Assembly (NCBI GenBank): GCA_964535195.1
Contig: CAZHSI010000006.1
Span: forward strand, 1-64,000
Reading direction: 5' to 3'
Source of the DNA: UBA9339 sp964535195
GTDB lineage: Bacteria; Pseudomonadota; Gammaproteobacteria; UBA9339
Length of the DNA: 64,000 nucleotides
A model generated the notes under the pieces. That model saw only the letters and a program-made list of their open reading frames with translations. It did not search any database and was not told where the DNA came from. This document shows, in pieces, positions 1 through 6,982 of this stretch. A program made the position numbers and the translations under genes. Every line of letters starts with the position of its first letter. Position 1 is the first letter of the stretch.

Positions 1-70
1 GGGGAGAGCTGCGCCTCTCCCCCTTGACTATCCCCCATTGCTTTGTCCTCGAAGCAAGCTTCGAGAAGAT
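1..70. repeat. Composite hairpin repeat, copy R1 (cut by window start)
   Basis: Two perfect hairpins are visible: an 8-bp stem at 1-8/15-22 and an 8-bp stem CTCGAAGC/GCTTCGAG at 48-65. They are joined by the same spacer (CCCCTTGAC...CCCCATTGC) found in copies R2 and R4. The second stem differs in sequence from the corresponding stem in R2/R4 but keeps its pairing, which suggests the structure is maintained. It sits downstream of the pseudopilin gene. Confidence 0.6.
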
Positions 71-98
71 TTAGATTATATAAATTACAGTTAAAAAA

Positions 99-635
99 TT
101 ACAACTTATTTCTCGGTTTTTTTCTGTTTTCATTTCCTATGGGCTCGATGTGGGTTTTGCCAGTAAACATTAAAACTATCCGGAATGCCTTTTCTCGGTT
201 GTTTTGAGGGTAATAATCAAAGTGACCTCGTTCCCCAGTAGTAGTAAAGCCTGTTGGCAGAAAAACCACACTTTCTAAATTGTTGTGTGCTGCATCGTTA
301 TGCCATGTTAATTTATCACCAGGAAAGATTTTAGGTAAAACTCGTAAAACTTGTTGTGAATGTTGCGTGATAACAATTTGACCATTTCCCCATCGACCGT
401 CGCAGCCCTTATGATCAGTGCTGCCACAAAACTTTACGGGTTCGCCAAATAAGATTGCACTGGTACGGGTAAGGCGCAGAGCTGCTGCGATCTTTTCAGC
501 ATGAACCTCGGCTCGAGTTTGCGCAAATAACTCATGCCAAGAAGGGAGCGTAATTACTAACATAATACTTAAAAGTGTTAATACTATTAACAGTTCAGCC
601 AGAGAAAAAGCCTTTTGCGGTAAGTTTGTGTTCAT
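99..635 (-). CDS. Type IV pilus minor pseudopilin, GspH/FimT-like
   Basis: The product has a short positive leader followed by a prepilin-type segment (FSLAELLIVLTLLS) with the conserved Glu at +5 of the mature protein, then one hydrophobic helix and a soluble region with a Cys pair (FCGSTDHKGC), as in GspH/FimT minor pilins. These proteins are cleaved by prepilin peptidase and prime pilus or pseudopilus assembly in the inner membrane. The residue before the cleavage site is Ala rather than the usual Gly. The reading frame extends upstream to 689, but the ATG at 635 gives the normal short leader and is preferred. It stands alone; no other pilus gene is in view. Confidence 0.75.
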   Translation of the reverse strand: MNTNLPQKAFSLAELLIVLTLLSIMLVITLPSWHELFAQTRAEVHAEKIAAALRLTRTSAILFGEPVKFCGSTDHKGCDGRWGNGQIVITQHSQQVLRVLPKIFPGDKLTWHNDAAHNNLESVVFLPTGFTTTGERGHFDYYPQNNREKAFRIVLMFTGKTHIEPIGNENRKKPRNKL

Positions 636-803
636 TATGGTAATTATCAACCATAAATTATGGTAGTGAAATACCGTAGGACCCCTCATTAACTTGCTTA
701 GTATGAAGTTATTGCTACAATATTTTGTAATGCAGTGAATAAAGCTTGCTGTCTTGAGTATATTTTAAGATAATATATTGACTTTATTGGGGAAAAATAT
801 TTT

Positions 804-2141
804 ATGTTTAGTGGCTTATCTTCACATTTAACTAACGTGGTTAAAAACTTAACTGGGCGCGGGCGTTTAACCGACGAAAACATCAAAGAATCACTTAACG
901 CGGTGCGGTTGTCGTTGCTTGAAGCTGATGTGCCGCTTACGGTTGTGGAAAGCTTTCTTGATAATATTAGAAATAAGGCTCTTGGCCAAAAGGTTTTAAC
1001 CAGCCTTAGACCCGGGGATGAGTTAGTTAAGATTGTTTATGATGAGTTAGTCGCGAAGCTAGGAGAAACTCAAGCTACCCTCAATTTACAAAGTGAACCG
1101 CCCGTCGTGATTATGATGGTTGGGCTCCAAGGGTCAGGTAAAACCACTACCGTTGCTAAACTTGCTCATTGGCTAAGAACCAACCAAAAGAGGTCAGTTT
1201 TAGTGGCCAGTGCTGATATCTATCGACCGGCGGCGATCGAGCAATTGAAGATATTGGCAGAGCAAATTGAAGTCAATTATTTTGCTAGTTCTACGAACGA
1301 TGATCCGGTGGCAATTGCTAAGGCTGCAATTAATCATGCTAAAAATAAGTTAATTGATAGTGTCATCATTGATACTGCGGGGCGGTTGCATATCGACCAA
1401 GAGATGATGGCAGAAATAAAGTGTATCCATCAAGAAATCAGGCCGAGCGAGACGCTCTTAGTTGTTGATAGTATGATGGGACAAGATGCGGTAAATACCG
1501 CCAAAGCTTTTGCGACAACCGTATCGTTAACCGGGGTGATTCTTACTAAAACTGATGGAGATGCTCGTGGTGGTGCAGCGCTTGCGATGCGCGTCATTGC
1601 TAATCAACCGATTAAATTTATTGGTACTGGTGAAAAGATTGACGCATTGGAGCCATTTTATCCAGATCGTATAGCTTCCCGCATTTTAGGGATGGGGGAT
1701 ATTTTAAGTTTAGTTGAAGAGGCTTATCAAAAAGTTGATCACGAAAAAGCCAAAAAACTTGCCAAAAAATTTCAAAAGGGTAAGGCGTTTGATTTAGAAG
1801 ATTTTCGGACTCAGCTGCAACAAATGCGGAATATGGGCGGTATCCAAAATCTTTTAAGTAAATTGCCAGGGATCGGGAGTATGCCGCAGGTAGAAAATAT
1901 CGTAAACGACAAGACCTTTGCTAAGATGGAGGCAATTATTAATTCGATGACTCCTCGTGAAAGACACTTTCCTGCTTTTATCAAAGGGTCACACAAACAA
2001 AGAATTGCGAAAGGATCAGGGACCGAGGTGCAAGATATTAATCGGTTATTAAAACAATTTGATCAAATGCAAAAAATGATGCAGCGTTTTAAAGGTTCAA
2101 AAATGCTAAATTTAATGAAACAGTTTCAGGGGATGAAATAA
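804..2141 (+). CDS. ffh: Signal recognition particle protein Ffh (SRP54)
   Basis: GTPase of the signal recognition particle. It binds 4.5S RNA and the signal sequences of nascent inner-membrane proteins and docks with FtsY. The 445-residue product has the N domain (about 1-85), the G domain with P-loop GLQGSGKT at 107-114, DTAGRLH and TKTDGDARGG, and a Met-rich M domain at the C-terminus (QMQKMMQRFKGSKML). Length matches the family. The ATG at 804 follows a GGGGAAAAA purine stretch. lptB starts 15 bases downstream and may be cotranscribed. No 4.5S RNA gene was found in the window. Confidence 0.96.
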   Translation: MFSGLSSHLTNVVKNLTGRGRLTDENIKESLNAVRLSLLEADVPLTVVESFLDNIRNKALGQKVLTSLRPGDELVKIVYDELVAKLGETQATLNLQSEPPVVIMMVGLQGSGKTTTVAKLAHWLRTNQKRSVLVASADIYRPAAIEQLKILAEQIEVNYFASSTNDDPVAIAKAAINHAKNKLIDSVIIDTAGRLHIDQEMMAEIKCIHQEIRPSETLLVVDSMMGQDAVNTAKAFATTVSLTGVILTKTDGDARGGAALAMRVIANQPIKFIGTGEKIDALEPFYPDRIASRILGMGDILSLVEEAYQKVDHEKAKKLAKKFQKGKAFDLEDFRTQLQQMRNMGGIQNLLSKLPGIGSMPQVENIVNDKTFAKMEAIINSMTPRERHFPAFIKGSHKQRIAKGSGTEVQDINRLLKQFDQMQKMMQRFKGSKMLNLMKQFQGMK

Positions 2142-2155
2142 ATCTTTGTTGAATT

Positions 2156-2884
2156 ATGGATACATTAAGAATTGAACATCTTAAAAAAATTTACAAAGGT
2201 CGTGAGGTCGTTAAGGACGTATCTTTTGTAGTCGGGAGCGCTGAAATTGTTGGTTTATTGGGGCCTAATGGTGCTGGTAAAACCACCAGTTTTTATATGA
2301 CTTTGGGGGTCGTTAGTCAAAACGCTGGTAAAATATTTCTTAACGACAAAGACATTACCAATTTTACCGTCCATGAGCGCGCTCGTCTTGGTATTGGTTA
2401 TTTGCCGCAAGAGCCTTCAATTTTTCGGAAATTGACTGTTGCTGAAAATGTTATGGCGGTTTTAGAGTTAAGACAAAATTTGTCGACTAAAGAAAGACAA
2501 ACGATTTGTGATAACTTACTGGATGAGTTTCGGGTAAGTCCCCTACGGAACAATATGGGTTTTAGTCTTTCTGGTGGAGAGCGGCGTCGAGTTGAAATTG
2601 CTAGGGCTTTAGCTTTAGAGCCAAAATTTATTTTGCTCGATGAGCCTTTTGCTGGGGTCGATCCAATTTCAGTAATCGATATTAAGCATATTATTTATCA
2701 GCTGCACCAACGGCGTGTGGGAATTTTAATTACTGATCATAATGTGCGTGAAACCTTGGATATTTGTCACCGTGCTTATATAGTTAATGCGGGACAAATT
2801 ATTGCTACTGGTACCCCAAAAGAAATTTTACAAAACGATGAAGTGCGTAAAGTATATTTAGGCGAGAATTTTGTTATTAATTAA
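2156..2884 (+). CDS. lptB: LPS export ABC transporter ATP-binding protein LptB
   Basis: Cytoplasmic ATPase of the LptB2FGC complex, which extracts lipopolysaccharide from the inner membrane and drives it towards LptA and LptD. The 242-residue product has Walker A GPNGAGKT at 36-43, the Q-loop (GYLPQEPSIFRKLTV) typical of LptB, signature LSGGERRR, Walker B ILLDEPFAGVD and an H-loop TDHNVRET. It lies 15 bases after ffh and 22 bases before hpf. In many gammaproteobacteria rpoN separates lptB from hpf; here it is absent from that position. Confidence 0.95.
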   Translation: MDTLRIEHLKKIYKGREVVKDVSFVVGSAEIVGLLGPNGAGKTTSFYMTLGVVSQNAGKIFLNDKDITNFTVHERARLGIGYLPQEPSIFRKLTVAENVMAVLELRQNLSTKERQTICDNLLDEFRVSPLRNNMGFSLSGGERRRVEIARALALEPKFILLDEPFAGVDPISVIDIKHIIYQLHQRRVGILITDHNVRETLDICHRAYIVNAGQIIATGTPKEILQNDEVRKVYLGENFVIN

Positions 2885-2906
2885 TCAATTAAATTAAGGA
2901 GGAACA

Positions 2907-3197
2907 ATGACAACTATACAACTTTCTGGGCACGGTATTGAGATTACCCCAACTCTACACGATTTCGTCAATACAAAATTTACTCGTATTACCAAGCATT
3001 TTTCCAATATTACTACTATCCATGTGTTTCTTAATGTTGATAAGTTAAAGCAAATAGCAGAGGCCACGATCCATGTTCCTGGGCAAGAAATTTATGCTAG
3101 TGCTGAATCCGAAGATATGTATAAGACGATTGATTTATTGTTGGATAAAATTGTTCGTCAGTTAGATAAGTATAAGGAAAAGCTAAACTCTCACTAA
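2907..3197 (+). CDS. hpf: Ribosome hibernation promoting factor, short HPF
   Basis: Small ribosome-associated protein of the HPF/RaiA family that binds the 30S decoding region and stabilises inactive 100S ribosomes in stationary phase. The 96-residue product starts MTTIQLSGHGIEITP and has the beta-alpha-beta-beta-beta-alpha pattern of short HPF, ending with a basic helix (LDKIVRQLDKYKEKL). It has a strong ribosome binding site (AAGGAGG) 6-7 bases before the ATG. It is the last gene of the ffh-lptB-hpf run; a large inverted repeat follows. Confidence 0.9.
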   Translation: MTTIQLSGHGIEITPTLHDFVNTKFTRITKHFSNITTIHVFLNVDKLKQIAEATIHVPGQEIYASAESEDMYKTIDLLLDKIVRQLDKYKEKLNSH

Positions 3198-3252
3198 TAT
3201 AGTGAGTGCAAATTGATTTACAAGTGGTATCGTTCTACTAGGTGCTAATTTT

Positions 3253-3298
3253 GCATTTTGAAGTAATAGCGGTATATGTCGCTATTACTTCAAAATGC
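3253..3298. terminator. Perfect 19-bp inverted repeat after hpf
   Basis: A 19-bp perfect stem (3253-3271 and 3280-3298) encloses an 8-base loop, 55 bases after the hpf stop. There is no T-run after the stem, so it is either a factor-assisted 3' end or an mRNA-stabilising hairpin rather than a classical intrinsic terminator. Confidence 0.55.
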
Positions 3299-3343
3299 CA
3301 GATTTGTATCTAGTGGAATTATCCCGCTGATAAAGTCAAAATT

Positions 3344-3457
3344 AGACTCGCCGCGTGGTATGAACCACGTGGCTCGGTCAAAGGGGTAAGTTTTACCTCT
3401 CCCCCTTGACAGTTCCCCCATTGCCTTGTCACGCGAAAGACTACGTGGAATAAATTT
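3344..3457 (+). repeat. Composite hairpin repeat, copy R2
   Basis: About 114 bp that aligns, apart from small substitutions, with the reverse complement of 43692-43800 (R4): a hairpin CCGCGTGG/CCACGTGG, a spacer with CTCTCCCCCTTGAC, the string CATTGCCTTGTCACGCG and a final hairpin ACGCG/CGTGG. It lies between hpf and birA. A minus-strand open frame across it (3290-3547) is not a gene. Confidence 0.7.
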
Positions 3458-3472
3458 AAATTCAGACGCGGT

Positions 3473-3534
3473 GCCCTTGTTTTTTGCGAGTGAAGTTTGC
3501 TTTGACGTAAATGGGGGTCGCAAAAAATAGGGGC
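3473..3534. repeat. Hairpin repeat S1, upstream of birA
   Basis: A 17-base stem with two mismatches (3473-3489 with 3518-3534) around a loop of about 28 bases. The same stem (GCCCTTATTTTTT and its complement) and a reverse-complement version of the loop occur at 43907-43966 (S2) just before ychF, followed in both places by AACAAAGTAT. It ends about 40 bases before the birA start, so it lies in the probable 5' leader or promoter region. Confidence 0.6.
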
Positions 3535-3572
3535 AACAAAGTATCAATTTAGTTTACTGGTGGTATAGGTAT

Positions 3573-4553
3573 ATGACGAAAAAGCTTAAATTGTTATTAC
3601 AGTTACTTAGCGATGGTGGTTATCATTCGGGTACGGTTTTAGGAAAAAAATTAAAGCTTACGCGTGGCGCTATTTGGGAAATCATAAAACAAGCAAAAAA
3701 ATATGATATTATCGTAGAAGCTAAAACCAATCTTGGGTATAGAATTCCTGATGGTTTAGAGTTGTTAGATAAGACGAGAATTGCTCACTATATTAAAAGT
3801 AGGGGTGATCTTACTCCGAGTGAGATATTAATTTTTGACGAGTTAGCTTCAACCAACTCTTACCTAGAGGAGCTAATAAGGGCCAGTGGCGCGAAAAAAT
3901 ATATTTGTCTTGCTGAGTATCAAACCTCAGGACGCGGACGTTTTGGGAGAGCTTGGGTTTCTCCCTTTGCCAGAAATATTTGTTTGTCGGTAGCGTGGCC
4001 ATTTTTTCGCGAGCTGCGTGAGTTAAGTGGGTTGGGGTTGGTCATTGCGGTAGCGACTATTAATGCTCTAAGAAGTTACGGAGTGCAAGAGGGTTTATCT
4101 TTAAAGTGGCCAAATGATATCTTGTGGGAAGGACGAAAACTAGCAGGAATTTTGATCGAAATTTTTGGTGAAGCTCATCATGCTTATGTGGCAATCATTG
4201 GTCTGGGTTTGAATGTAAATATGTTTAAAGAAGTAGGCCAAAAAATCGAGCAACCATGGTGTGATATAGCGCAGATAACCAAAGCCATTCCGCAAAGGAA
4301 TAAGCTTGTGGGTTTATTGCTAGATAATATTTTAACTGCGATTACTACTTACCAAGATTGTGGGCTCAAGCCTTTTTTAAAAGTATGGCAAAGGTTTGAT
4401 GTTACCTATGGTAAGAAGGTTACGCTTGTAGCTTCTGGGCGCAAAATAACTGGCATAGGGTGCGGCATTAATGCCGCAGGGTGTTTGTTACTTAAAGATA
4501 GAGGGGGGGAAATGCATACTTTTGCGGCCGGAGAGGTTTCGTTGAGGTTTTAG
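3573..4553 (+). CDS. birA: Bifunctional biotin-protein ligase / biotin operon repressor BirA
   Basis: Activates biotin as biotinyl-AMP and attaches it to the biotin carrier protein of acetyl-CoA carboxylase; the holo-repressor form also binds operators of biotin genes. The 326-residue product has an N-terminal winged helix (about 1-65, GTVLGKKLKLTRGAIWEIIK), the catalytic core with GRGRFGRAW and KWPNDILWEGRKLAGIL, and a C-terminal SH3-like cap (about 270-326). The presence of the DNA-binding domain means it can regulate; a matching dyad lies upstream of bioY at 6856-6888. No biotin synthesis gene is in view, so the cell may depend on imported biotin. Confidence 0.95.
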   Translation: MTKKLKLLLQLLSDGGYHSGTVLGKKLKLTRGAIWEIIKQAKKYDIIVEAKTNLGYRIPDGLELLDKTRIAHYIKSRGDLTPSEILIFDELASTNSYLEELIRASGAKKYICLAEYQTSGRGRFGRAWVSPFARNICLSVAWPFFRELRELSGLGLVIAVATINALRSYGVQEGLSLKWPNDILWEGRKLAGILIEIFGEAHHAYVAIIGLGLNVNMFKEVGQKIEQPWCDIAQITKAIPQRNKLVGLLLDNILTAITTYQDCGLKPFLKVWQRFDVTYGKKVTLVASGRKITGIGCGINAAGCLLLKDRGGEMHTFAAGEVSLRF

Positions 4554-4598
4554 GATTTATAGGTAATTGGAATATTTCAATTAAGGGAGAATCAATCT

Positions 4599-4991
4599 AT
4601 GTTGTCTGCCGGTTCACCAGAAAAAGTTGATCCTTTCTTTTTTCAGCTGGATCAAGGGTCAAAAAACCTAAGAAAGGTAGCCCAAAATTTCGCCAACTAT
4701 TTAGCAACCAATAGTTTTAGTTTTCCAGAAAAAGAGGCCTTGCTTAAGGCCATACATGAGGTTGCTCTTGCTAAAATTGAAACAATAGATGTGGCAATTA
4801 ATAAACTGAAAGAGCATCTTATGCTAGCTAACACAAAGCTAGAGAATCTGGAAATAAAGAAGATTTTAGGTAAACACCCTCGAGAGCTTGAGGTTTTTGC
4901 GAGAGAAAGTACAGTGATGATAAATGCCATGCATGCTTTATTAGATAAAGCCATCAAGTTGAGTGTGGAAAAAGATGATTTTGATCTTTAA
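4599..4991 (+). CDS. Small alpha-helical protein of unknown function, paralogue A
   Basis: I do not recognise this 130-residue protein. It is clearly paralogous to the next gene: both contain DPFF.QLD, a conserved FANYL block, PEK, and IDVAIN.LK, and align over nearly the full length. It has no signal peptide or membrane segment and is predicted mostly helical by eye (alternating Leu, Lys, Glu). The ribosome binding site AAGGGAGA lies about 8 bases before the ATG. It sits 45 bases after birA and 32 bases before its paralogue, so the three or four small genes here probably form an operon. Confidence 0.65.
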   Translation: MLSAGSPEKVDPFFFQLDQGSKNLRKVAQNFANYLATNSFSFPEKEALLKAIHEVALAKIETIDVAINKLKEHLMLANTKLENLEIKKILGKHPRELEVFARESTVMINAMHALLDKAIKLSVEKDDFDL

Positions 4992-5023
4992 AAAGTTACA
5001 CAATATTTTAAAGGAGGTAATAT

Positions 5024-5407
5024 ATGTGGCACACTAATGCAGCAACAGGGCTTGATCCTTTTTTTATACAACTAGATGCAGCTTCAGGAAGCTTCAGAAA
5101 CGCAGCTCAAGACTTTGCTAATTATTTGGTAGCACACAGTTTTGATTTACCAGAAAAAGATGACCTCATCAAAGCGTTACACGCTATTATTGCTAGCAGA
5201 ATTGATAGAATAGATGTCGCGATTAATAATCTTAAAAAAATTCTGATGTCAATAAGCAAAAAGCTAGAAGATCCCCAAATGAAAAATGCTCTTGCTAGGT
5301 ACAAAGAAGAGTCTGACGTTTTTGTAGTGCAAAGTACGATCATGCTGACAGAGATGAATAATTTACTTGAGAGAGCTATTGAGTTGCATAACAAAGAAAG
5401 TCTCTAG
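5024..5407 (+). CDS. Small alpha-helical protein of unknown function, paralogue B
   Basis: Unrecognised 127-residue protein and tandem duplicate of the upstream gene; the shared blocks are DPFF.QLD, DFANYL/NFANYL, the PEK motif and RIDVAIN.LKK. It is soluble and helix-rich, with no Cys and no recognisable catalytic motif. It has an excellent ribosome binding site (AAAGGAGGT) 5-7 bases before the ATG. The next small gene follows after 19 bases with an equally strong site, which supports a real, well-translated operon. Confidence 0.65.
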   Translation: MWHTNAATGLDPFFIQLDAASGSFRNAAQDFANYLVAHSFDLPEKDDLIKALHAIIASRIDRIDVAINNLKKILMSISKKLEDPQMKNALARYKEESDVFVVQSTIMLTEMNNLLERAIELHNKESL

Positions 5408-5426
5408 TTTTTTAGGAGGGTAAAAT

Positions 5427-5579
5427 ATGCCTGCAAATGCTTTAAAAAAAATTGGTCGTGCTTTTGCTGAGTGTGGTAATTGGTTTGCTATGGTTGATCT
5501 AGGGTTGCAAGCTATCCATTCTTATAGGAAAGCGGCTATGGTACTAGAAGCAACTGTTAAGAAAGATCGCGCTAAGTAG
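5427..5579 (+). CDS. 50-residue protein of unknown function
   Basis: A short open frame with an ideal ribosome binding site (AGGAGGG, 7 bases before the ATG), directly after two paralogous small genes. The product starts MPANALKKIGRAFAECG and has an amphipathic middle (NWFAMVDLGLQAIHSY). Its TAG stop overlaps a GTG that opens a further 41 codons (5579-5704). One inserted base near 5576 would join the two into a single protein of about 92 residues, so this may be the first part of a frameshifted gene. Confidence 0.5.
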   Translation: MPANALKKIGRAFAECGNWFAMVDLGLQAIHSYRKAAMVLEATVKKDRAK

Positions 5580-5704
5580 TGCAGGACGACGATGCCTTGG
5601 TCGGTGCGCATAAAAAACTTGTCGATGCAGTCCACCAGGTTGTTTGGGGGGAAGCAACAGCCACAGCTAGCAACGAAAAACCCCGTTCCGGGGGTATTGC
5701 TTAA
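5579..5704 (+). CDS. 41-codon open frame coupled to the previous gene, possibly its 3' half
   Basis: Starts with GTG overlapping the preceding stop (TAGTG), the usual geometry for translational coupling, and ends at TAA 5702-5704. The peptide (VQDDDALVGAHKKLVDAVHQ...) is soluble and charged. It is either a coupled mini-gene or the downstream half of a gene split by a one-base deletion; the sequence alone cannot decide. The minus-strand terminator at 5676-5696 overlaps its end. Confidence 0.35.
   Translation: MQDDDALVGAHKKLVDAVHQVVWGEATATASNEKPRSGGIA
5676..5696 (-). terminator. Intrinsic terminator of the bioY-DUF1284 unit
   Basis: Read on the minus strand, a GC-rich hairpin (CCCCGGAACGGGG) is followed directly by TTTTT, about 12 bases after the stop of the DUF1284 gene. 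This is a standard Rho-independent terminator. Confidence 0.75.
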
Positions 5705-5707
5705 AAT

Positions 5708-6196
5708 CTAATATCTTCTCGCTCTAGATTTGGTGCTTATGGTAGCCACATTTCTTTTAATTAAGGCTTCAATAGTTGGGATGCATAAGTTCAATTGATA
5801 CCATGAACAGGTTTTGCAAGTAGAGTGAAAGTTTTCAATAGTTAAATAATTCTTAATCAAGGTTTTTAATTGCTGCAAACTAATGATCTTACCTATTTTT
5901 AACTGTAAGTTTACCCGATAAATTTCATCCATTTTTTTGATTTTTGGTTCATGTCGACATAGGTTGTCTATTTTGTTCGGACATGTAAGACAAATGTCAT
6001 CGCAGCCATTAACAACTTCCATCATGGCCGCTTGCTGTTTAATCGTCCGATGAATGGTTATAAAATTTTGGGTAAATCTTTCGTCGTACCCTTTGCCTTG
6101 GAAACATAAGTTACAGATTAAATGATGAGCTCGAAGTTTAAATACCACCATTGATGGATGCGCGACAGTTATTTTTTTGAGATTTTTTGTTGCCAA
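5708..6196 (-). CDS. DUF1284 family protein
   Basis: The 162-residue product contains the DUF1284 hallmark LRAHHLICNLCFQGKGYDERF (about 22-42) followed by GCDDICLTCPNK and two later Cys clusters (DNLCRHEP; CKTCSWYQLNLC). The many paired Cys residues suggest metal or iron-sulfur binding; no function is established for the family. It overlaps the end of bioY by about 28 bases on the same strand, so the two are almost certainly cotranscribed. A link with biotin uptake or metabolism is only inferred from this. Confidence 0.7.
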   Translation of the reverse strand: MATKNLKKITVAHPSMVVFKLRAHHLICNLCFQGKGYDERFTQNFITIHRTIKQQAAMMEVVNGCDDICLTCPNKIDNLCRHEPKIKKMDEIYRVNLQLKIGKIISLQQLKTLIKNYLTIENFHSTCKTCSWYQLNLCIPTIEALIKRNVATISTKSRARRY

Positions 6197-6741
6197 AAAA
6201 ATGGTGTAATGAGAGTGATGGTGAGTAACTTAACTAGTTCAGTCACATAGAATGGCGTTACCCCAAAAATATAAGCTTGATGGTAGCCAACGAACTTAGC
6301 TAACATAAAATAACCTGGAATAAACAAAATTAATGTTCCAGCAAGCGCCGCCAGGAAGATTGTTATTGCATGTTTCTCCCATCCTTGTTCTAACAAATAG
6401 CCAAAGACAAAGGCGGCAGGTACAAAACCAATCAAGTAACCGCCAGTGGGGCCAACCAATACTTGCCAGCCGCTAGTAAGGTGCGTAAATACTGGTAAAC
6501 CACATACTCCTTCAAGCAGATATGCAATCACCATTTGGCTTCCCAGGCTTGGTCCAAATAACATACTAACAAATAGGACGGCTGAAGTTTGCAGATTAAC
6601 GGGTACGGGTTTAATTGGTAAGGCAATTTGGGCAGCAGTAGCGATGAAGAGTGATCCCACTAAAACTGCTGCAATCTTTCCTGATGCTGGGTATGAACAA
6701 TTATTATAGGCAAGCCTACTTACAAATCGCACAGTTTTCAT
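6169..6741 (-). CDS. bioY: Biotin transporter BioY
   Basis: Substrate-binding (S) component of the ECF-type biotin transporter, a polytopic inner-membrane protein. The 190-residue product has about six hydrophobic segments and the BioY signature region (LPIKPVPVNLQT; LVGPTGGYLIGFVPAAF). The ribosome binding site GGAG lies about 9 bases before the ATG. No ECF ATPase or T component is nearby; BioY alone can act or share a module encoded elsewhere. The upstream dyad at 6856-6888 fits a BirA operator, and birA is 1.6 kb away. Confidence 0.92.
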   Translation of the reverse strand: MKTVRFVSRLAYNNCSYPASGKIAAVLVGSLFIATAAQIALPIKPVPVNLQTSAVLFVSMLFGPSLGSQMVIAYLLEGVCGLPVFTHLTSGWQVLVGPTGGYLIGFVPAAFVFGYLLEQGWEKHAITIFLAALAGTLILFIPGYFMLAKFVGYHQAYIFGVTPFYVTELVKLLTITLITPFFWQQKISKK

Positions 6742-6855
6742 TTAAGGGGTCTCCAAAAAAATATTGCTTTGCTCTGTAAAAGAATACTGGAGTGCGGGGT
6801 GCTTTGCAAAAAGGCATCCGCTAATTTGCAAATACCTTAAACTTGCGTCATAAGA

Positions 6856-6888
6856 TTGTCAAGTTATTTTATAAATCTAATTTGACAA
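6856..6888 (-). promoter_or_regulatory. Candidate BirA operator upstream of bioY
   Basis: An inverted repeat TTGTCAAGT-N15-ATTTGACAA, with arms at 6856-6864 and 6880-6888, extended by matching flanking bases. The 9-N15-9 geometry equals that of known proteobacterial BirA sites (TTGTAAACC-N14-16-GGTTTACAA), though the arm sequence differs. On the minus strand the lower arm supplies a TTGACA -35-like hexamer, so a bound repressor would block the promoter. Confidence 0.5.
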
Positions 6889-6982
6889 TTAGGGCGGTTC
6901 TTATGTTATAGGATTATAGTTAGACATCTGGTTATCCCATCCGACCTCCCTTTCAGGGAGGCGGGATAGGATTGCTAGTCAA

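Noticed and set aside
3290..3547. 85-codon minus-strand open frame between hpf and birA.
   Set aside because: It lies wholly in repeats R2 and S1 and gives low-complexity, non-family protein.
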